The notes under the pieces: generated by a model | Database searches by the model: none | The model's input: the letters and a program-made list of their open reading frames with translations, nothing else | What the model was told of the DNA's origin: nothing | Program-made: the position numbers and the translations under genes | Origin: Mycobacterium sp. | GTDB lineage: Bacteria; Actinomycetota; Actinomycetes; Mycobacteriales; Mycobacteriaceae | Assembly (NCBI RefSeq): GCF_002863225.1 | Contig: NZ_PKEK01000039.1 | Coordinates: forward strand, 186,001 to 250,000 | DNA length: 64,000 nucleotides | Direction: 5' to 3' | In this document: positions 60,100 through 64,000 of the stretch, piece after piece | How positions within the stretch are numbered: position 1 is the stretch's first letter | Layout: every line of letters begins with the position of its first letter

Positions 60100-60900
60100 A
60101 TGACCACCGACACCTACTATTCGAACGGCAACGAAGTCCAGTTGTTCGAGCAGGCCTACCGCCAACGACTCCCGGTGATGCTCACCGGCCCGACCGGCTG
60201 CGGCAAGACTCGGTTGGTCGAGCACATGGGCCTGCTGCTGAGCCGCCCAGTGGTGACGATCAGCTGCCACGACGATCTGACCAGTTCCGATCTCGTCGGC
60301 AGGTTCATGGTGACCGGCGGCGACGTGGTGTGGACAGACGGCCCGCTGACCCGCGCTGTGAAGGCCGGCGCGATCTGCTACCTCGACGAGGTCGTGGAGG
60401 CTCGCCACGACTCGCTGGCAATCCTGCATTCGCTGACCGACCACCGCCGCGCGCTCTATCTCGACCGGGCCGACGAAGTCGTCACTGCGCCGGAGACTTT
60501 CATGCTCGTCTGCTCCTACAACCCGGCCTATCGCAGTTCCCTCAAGGAACTGAAGCCGTCCTTCCGCCAGCGGTTCGTCACCCTTCCGATGCGGTATCTG
60601 CCCGCGGATCGCGAAGCCGAGGTGATCGTCGCCGAAGCGGGCATCGACATCGCGGTCGCGAGGAGGCTCGTTGCCTGCGCCACCGCGATCCGGACCGCCG
60701 ACCACGCCTTCCACTTCGAACCGCCGTCCACCCGGGTGTTGGTCACCGCCGCGCAGCTGATCGCCTCCGGCGCAGGTGAATTCGAGGCGGCAGAAGCCTG
60801 CGTGCTGGCGCCGCTGTCTGCCGACGGTGCCATCACGGACGGCTTGCGCGAAGTCGCCGTCGCCAGCCTCGCCGCCGACAAATCGCGCACGTCGCACTAG
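60100..60900 (+). CDS. MoxR-type AAA+ ATPase of the NorQ/CbbQ family
   Basis: A 266-aa AAA+ ATPase. Walker A GPTGCGKT is at 30-37, Walker B ICYLDE at 92-97 and sensor 1 in CSYNP (138-142). The arginine-finger region is SFRQRF (154-159), and a CbbQ-type C-terminal lid follows. The NorQ/CbbQ/NirQ group acts with a VWA partner to activate nitric oxide reductase, Rubisco or CO dehydrogenase by mechanical remodelling. Here the VWA gene is directly upstream, but the usual targets are absent. The likely substrate is a product of the same operon. The ribosome-binding site is GGGGGG. Confidence 0.88.
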   Translation: MTTDTYYSNGNEVQLFEQAYRQRLPVMLTGPTGCGKTRLVEHMGLLLSRPVVTISCHDDLTSSDLVGRFMVTGGDVVWTDGPLTRAVKAGAICYLDEVVEARHDSLAILHSLTDHRRALYLDRADEVVTAPETFMLVCSYNPAYRSSLKELKPSFRQRFVTLPMRYLPADREAEVIVAEAGIDIAVARRLVACATAIRTADHAFHFEPPSTRVLVTAAQLIASGAGEFEAAEACVLAPLSADGAITDGLREVAVASLAADKSRTSH

Positions 60901-60926
60901 GAGAACCGCCGAAAGGAGTCACCACC

Positions 60927-61055
60927 ATGGACCAGAAGGAACGGCAGCGCAAGAAGGCCCTGATCATCCTCCAGGTCGTCATCTACGGCTATCTGCTGCT
61001 GATGTTCGGTATTCAGCTCTACATGTCATTTGCCCGTGGGTGGTGGGACCTGTGA
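60927..61055 (+). CDS. 42-aa single-TM microprotein
   Basis: ATG start preceded by GAAAGGAG. The product starts with a charged stretch (MDQKERQRKKA) followed by one TM helix (about 12-34, LIILQVVIYGYLLLMFGIQLY) and ends RGWWDL. Topology is N-terminus in by the positive-inside rule. Its stop overlaps the GTG of the next membrane gene by 4 bp (GTGA), showing translational coupling. It is a second small TM component of the same operon, missed by length-limited gene callers. Confidence 0.75.
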   Translation: MDQKERQRKKALIILQVVIYGYLLLMFGIQLYMSFARGWWDL

Positions 61056-61756
61056 ATCCCAAGCTGCTGAATCCGCGTGCCGACGACCCGGTGAGCCTCG
61101 AGGACCATCACGACGAATCACGTCTGGCCCAGCGCCGGGCCGACAAGTGGATGATCGTCGGCGCCGCACTGATGGGGATGTGGGCGCCCGGGCTGATCGG
61201 CTTCCCGATCTTCATGCGCGGGGTGTGGTTGCAGCGCCAGGCATTACGGGCCGGACTGTCGGTGCGACCGATGATCGTGACCCTGATCGGATACCTGGTG
61301 TTGATCGACGGCGCCCTCAACAGCCTGGGCTGGGCATTGGATCTCGTCGCCAACCACACGCTGATCAACCGGGTGCTGATGGTCGGCTGGGGCAACATGT
61401 TCGACGCCGGTTACTTCTGGCATTACAACGAATTGTGGGTCGGTGGCGCCGCAGGTCCCGGTGAAAAAGCCTATGTGGCCGGACTGATCCTGACCGTGTT
61501 CGCGATGCGGTGTGCTGCGGCCATCGGTTTCCTGCAGATGAAGCGATGGGGCCACCAGTGGATGGTGATCACCTGCTGGATGGGTGTGGTCATCTGGTGC
61601 GCCTACGTCTTCAACATGACCATGTTCGCCGACGTGCGCTATGCGGGCGTCGTGTTCCCGGTCGTCGGCTGGTGGCTGTACGACATCTTCTACATCACGC
61701 CATTTCTGGCCATCCCGTATCTACATACGGTCAACCGCGAAATCTTCACCGACTGA
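61052..61756 (+). CDS. Unrecognised polytopic membrane protein (paralogue B)
   Basis: A 234-aa paralogue of the protein at 57032, with the same TM layout and an almost identical C-terminal two-thirds. [23 protein letters not shown] and MKRWGHQW recur without change, and both end in YLHTVN-EIFTD. The N-terminal 30 residues differ, with an Asp/His-rich stretch here ([12 protein letters not shown]). GTG at 61052 overlaps the microprotein stop, which fixes the start. It is co-transcribed with the MoxR/VWA pair, so it may be a metal-dependent target of that chaperone. No family name can be given. Confidence 0.8.
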   Translation: MNPKLLNPRADDPVSLEDHHDESRLAQRRADKWMIVGAALMGMWAPGLIGFPIFMRGVWLQRQALRAGLSVRPMIVTLIGYLVLIDGALNSLGWALDLVANHTLINRVLMVGWGNMFDAGYFWHYNELWVGGAAGPGEKAYVAGLILTVFAMRCAAAIGFLQMKRWGHQWMVITCWMGVVIWCAYVFNMTMFADVRYAGVVFPVVGWWLYDIFYITPFLAIPYLHTVNREIFTD

Positions 61757-61776
61757 ACACGTTAAGGAGCCCAGCC

Positions 61777-62220
61777 GTGACTTCACCTCATGCCTCGCCG
61801 GAGTCGACCGAGGACAAGGACCCGGGCGCGGATCTGCCGCCCGGCACGACCCCGTACTACGCCAGGATGCACAAGTACATCAAGAGAGCCGTCCTCGTCT
61901 GTCTGGTCGCCCTGGTCATCGAGGGCGCTTTCACCCTGCCCTTCATGGCGGTCTACTACGGGTACCCGACTTTGAGCCTGACTCAGATCTGCAGTGAACT
62001 CCTGAAAGTCCGCTATTCCGACGACACCCTGGAATGCAAGGTCCCCTATCCGATGCTGGGGCCGCCGGAAGGCGCCGAGGGCAAGGACACCGCCCGCGAC
62101 CAGTGGGGCATTCAGCCGGTGCCGAAATACCACCGGCTGAAATTCCGCGAACTGGTACGCATCCACGATGCTCGGGTGGCTCAACAAGGCACGCAACACT
62201 ATTCGGCGCCGCACCCGTGA
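61777..62220 (+). CDS. 147-aa single-TM protein of the cassette
   Basis: GTG start after TAAGGAG. The product has a Pro/Asp-rich cytosolic N-terminus, one TM helix (about 37-61, [26 protein letters not shown]) and a soluble C-terminal part with Cys72 and Cys87 in QICSELL and LECKVPY, likely outside the membrane and able to form a disulfide or bind metal. The final 30 residues are basic and end [11 protein letters not shown]. It overlaps the following oxidoreductase start by 4 bp. I do not recognise the family. Confidence 0.7.
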   Translation: MTSPHASPESTEDKDPGADLPPGTTPYYARMHKYIKRAVLVCLVALVIEGAFTLPFMAVYYGYPTLSLTQICSELLKVRYSDDTLECKVPYPMLGPPEGAEGKDTARDQWGIQPVPKYHRLKFRELVRIHDARVAQQGTQHYSAPHP

Positions 62221-63266
62221 CATTCCGGGTCGTCCAGTGGACCACGGGCAACATCGGCGTGAAGTCGGTGCACGCGATCGTGGAGAACTCGCAGCTGGAG
62301 TTGGTCGGATGCTACGCGTGGTCGCCGGACAAGGTGGGACGCGATGTCGGAGAGTTGTGCGGCATCGAACCGCTCGGCCTGCGTGCCACCGACGACATCG
62401 GTGCGCTCATCGCACTCGACCCGAATTGCGTTGTGTACAACCCGATGTTCGCCAACGTCGACGATCTGGTCCGCATCCTCGAGGCGGGCATCAACGTCGT
62501 CACCACGTCGGAGTTCATCACCGGTCATCGGCTCGGTGAGGGTCGCGACCGCATCATCGCGGCGTGCGAACTCGGCGGGTCGACCATTTTCGGTACCGGC
62601 CTCAACCCCGGCTTCATCGAACTCTTCGCGATCGTTTCCGCTGGGCTCTCGGACAGGATCGACCGGGTGTGCATCGTCGAGTCGTTCGACACCACCATCT
62701 ACAACTCGCCGGAGACCGAGAAGATCATGGGATTCGGCTATCCGATCGATCATCCGGGCCTGCCGGCGGTGACCGAGGAGGGCTCCGGGATCTTCCGCGA
62801 AGCCGTCCTCATCGTGGCCGAAGCGCTCGGGGTGGAGCTCGACGAGATCCGTTGCCAGGCCGAGTATGCCCAAGCCACCGAAGATGTGCGTCTTCCGGGG
62901 GACTGGGTGATCGCGAAGGGGTGTGTGGCCGGAATCGACGTGAGCTGGCGAGGATTCGTCGGCGAGCGCGACGTCATCGAGGTGCGTGGGGTGTGGACCA
63001 AGGGCCAGTCGCTGGAGCCCACCTGGACGATGGGGTTCGGCTACAACATCACCGTGGAGGGCCGGCCGACGATCAAGACAACGCTGGCGTTCGAACCGCC
63101 TGCGGATTTCGTCGCGGAGACGATCGAAGACTATGTCCTGCTCGGTCTGACCATCACCGCGGTGCCGGCCATCACCGCGATCCCGGCGGTCGTCGCGGCT
63201 CCACCCGGCATCGCGACGTACAACGATCTGCCGCTGCTACTTCCGCGGGGAGTCCTCAATGTCTGA
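62217..63266 (+). CDS. NAD(P)-binding DapB/2,4-diaminopentanoate-dehydrogenase-like oxidoreductase (copy 2)
   Basis: A 349-aa protein: Rossmann domain [31 protein letters not shown], then DCxVY-type [20 protein letters not shown] and [12 protein letters not shown] of the diaminopentanoate-dehydrogenase-type domain. GTG at 62217 overlaps the preceding stop by 4 bp, and the next gene starts inside its last codons (8-bp overlap). Two such proteins are thus co-translated with the membrane cassette, with a third at 54353. Confidence 0.87.
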   Translation: MTFRVVQWTTGNIGVKSVHAIVENSQLELVGCYAWSPDKVGRDVGELCGIEPLGLRATDDIGALIALDPNCVVYNPMFANVDDLVRILEAGINVVTTSEFITGHRLGEGRDRIIAACELGGSTIFGTGLNPGFIELFAIVSAGLSDRIDRVCIVESFDTTIYNSPETEKIMGFGYPIDHPGLPAVTEEGSGIFREAVLIVAEALGVELDEIRCQAEYAQATEDVRLPGDWVIAKGCVAGIDVSWRGFVGERDVIEVRGVWTKGQSLEPTWTMGFGYNITVEGRPTIKTTLAFEPPADFVAETIEDYVLLGLTITAVPAITAIPAVVAAPPGIATYNDLPLLLPRGVLNV

Positions 63267-64000
63267 AAAAACCTATCGAATCATCCAGTGGATGACCGGC
63301 GACGTCGGACAGGTCGGGGTCCGCCACTTCGCCGACAGCCCGGTGTTCGACCTGGTCGGCGTTCTGGTGCACAGCGAGGACAAGGTCGGCAAGGATGCCG
63401 GTGAGATCGCCGGGATAGAACCGATCGGCGTGATCGCGACCGACGACATCGAGTCGATCGTTGCCCTGGAGGCGGATTGCGTGTTCTACACACCGATCAT
63501 CATGGATGTCGACACGGTCTGCCGACTCTTGCGCTCCGGGAAGAACGTCGTCACCACGAGCGGCTTCTTTCATCCGACCGACGACTTCCGCGAGGGCGGT
63601 GACCAGATAGCCGCCGCCTGCCGAGAGGGCGGGACGTCTTTTCATGCCGGCGGAATCCACCCGGGCTATGCCGGTGACATTCTGCCGCTCACGCTTGCCC
63701 GGGTGGTCAGCAAGATCGAGCAGATTCGCGTGTACGAAGTCGTGAACGTGCTCACGGATGCGCCCACCGATCACATCGACTGGCTGGGTTTCGGCAAGGC
63801 GAAGGACAAGTTCCTTTCCGAGCCAACGATTCTGGGGTTCGGCATGACGTTCTTCGCGCAGTCGATGCACATGATCGCCGACGGCCTGGGCGTCAGCATC
63901 GACGATGTGACCGCCGAGCTCCGAGCCGCGGTTGCGACCGAAGACATTCCGCATGAACTGGGGGCAATCCCCTGTGGCACGGTCGCCGCGCAGCATCACG
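63259..64000 (+). CDS. NAD(P)-binding DapB-like oxidoreductase (copy 3, cut by window end)
   Basis: An ATG-initiated frame open to the window edge (about 247 codons). It has the same family layout as copies 1 and 2: IIQWMTGDVGQVGVRHFADSPVFDLVGVLVHS, DCVFYTPIIMD, RSGKNVVTTSGFF and GGIHPGYAGD. It overlaps the previous gene by 8 bp. About 100 residues should follow outside the window. Different first-domain sequences suggest that the three paralogues have different substrates. Confidence 0.85.
   Translation, partial: MSEKTYRIIQWMTGDVGQVGVRHFADSPVFDLVGVLVHSEDKVGKDAGEIAGIEPIGVIATDDIESIVALEADCVFYTPIIMDVDTVCRLLRSGKNVVTTSGFFHPTDDFREGGDQIAAACREGGTSFHAGGIHPGYAGDILPLTLARVVSKIEQIRVYEVVNVLTDAPTDHIDWLGFGKAKDKFLSEPTILGFGMTFFAQSMHMIADGLGVSIDDVTAELRAAVATEDIPHELGAIPCGTVAAQHH

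Noticed and set aside
60776..61051. Upstream extension giving membrane protein B 326 residues
   Set aside because: The extra residues overlap the ATPase and microprotein genes in another frame and are Arg/Pro-rich. The GTG at 61052, overlapping the microprotein stop by 4 bp, is the credible start.
57032..61756. The two membrane proteins as subunits of a copper membrane monooxygenase (PmoA/PmoC-like) or as NorE/CoxIII
   Set aside because: Size and TM number are similar, but I could not match the conserved ligand patterns of PmoC or PmoA, or the CoxIII motifs, to FWHYNELW and KRWGHQW. The assignment is left open.
1..64000. CRISPR arrays, tRNA/rRNA genes, insertion sequences, phage or plasmid genes
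   Set aside because: No regularly spaced repeats, no tRNA-like cloverleaf with CCA-type ends, no transposase or integrase motifs and no terminal inverted repeats were seen on either strand.

Overview
The window is high-GC actinobacterial DNA and almost certainly comes from a mycobacterium, most likely a rapidly growing, environmental Mycolicibacterium-type species. The evidence is an MmpS/MmpL pair, an Eis-type acetyltransferase, an actinobacterial-type cytochrome b (QcrB), a Leptospira-type SAM methyltransferase of the family expanded in mycobacteria, many F420/FMN luciferase-like oxidoreductases, many TetR regulators, GTG starts and dense 4-bp (ATGA/GTGA) gene overlaps. I see no rRNA, tRNA, CRISPR array, transposase or integrase. 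The region reads as accessory metabolism in a chromosome.

Layout. 1-6 kb: the end of a nitronate monooxygenase gene, an epoxide-hydrolase-like enzyme, a mycothiol-dependent-isomerase-like protein, a DUF5990-like protein and an mmpS-mmpL lipid exporter pair. 6.4-12.8 kb: a small Cys-rich protein, a PAS-GGDEF diguanylate cyclase, an F420 LLM oxidoreductase, a SAM methyltransferase and an alpha/beta hydrolase. 12.8-18.8 kb: an osmC - acyl-CoA-dehydrogenase-like - formate/nitrite transporter operon with its TetR (paired operators), then a second TetR divergent from an Rv3406-like alkylsulfatase and an SDR. 18.8-24.5 kb: a type III polyketide synthase (frameshifted), ICMT-like methyltransferase and flavoprotein operon resembling phenolic-lipid (SrsABC-like) loci, then two tandem paralogous TetR genes and a drug-type MFS pump, with several repeated operators. 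24.8-27.7 kb: a sulfate-binding protein next to a SulP permease. 27.7-31.2 kb: a ketopantoate-reductase-like protein, an APC permease and Eis. 31.2-37.9 kb: a divergent organosulfur-type monooxygenase cluster (DszC/SfnB-like, two NtaA/DmoA-like and two other LLM proteins). 37.9-39.6 kb: an orphan qcrB behind a BlaI-like palindrome. 40-46 kb: AraC regulator, two VOC proteins, a secreted Cys-repeat peptide, hemerythrin, MFS, Nudix and LLM genes. 46-50.3 kb: an HxlR-controlled flavin monooxygenase/LLM/MDR/PPOX operon. 50.4-54.3 kb: two unknown proteins, an MFS and an Abhydrolase_10 hydrolase.

54.3-64 kb is the most unusual part. An SDR and three NAD(P)-binding DapB/2,4-diaminopentanoate-dehydrogenase-like proteins flank a cassette of two TetR paralogues, two close paralogues of an unrecognised 5-6-TM membrane protein rich in His/Trp/Tyr, a NorQ/CbbQ-type MoxR ATPase, a NorD-type VWA protein, two single-TM microproteins (34 and 42 aa) and a 147-aa single-TM protein. 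NorQ/NorD-type pairs activate metalloenzymes, so I infer that this cassette encodes an undescribed membrane metalloenzyme or its assembly system. Three copies of one operator (ATTGAC-N4-GTCAG) tie its promoters together.

A second theme is sulfur acquisition: the alkylsulfatase-like dioxygenase, the sulfate-binding protein/SulP pair and the DszC/DmoA-like cluster. A third is local TetR or HxlR control, where repeated palindromes can be read directly next to regulators.
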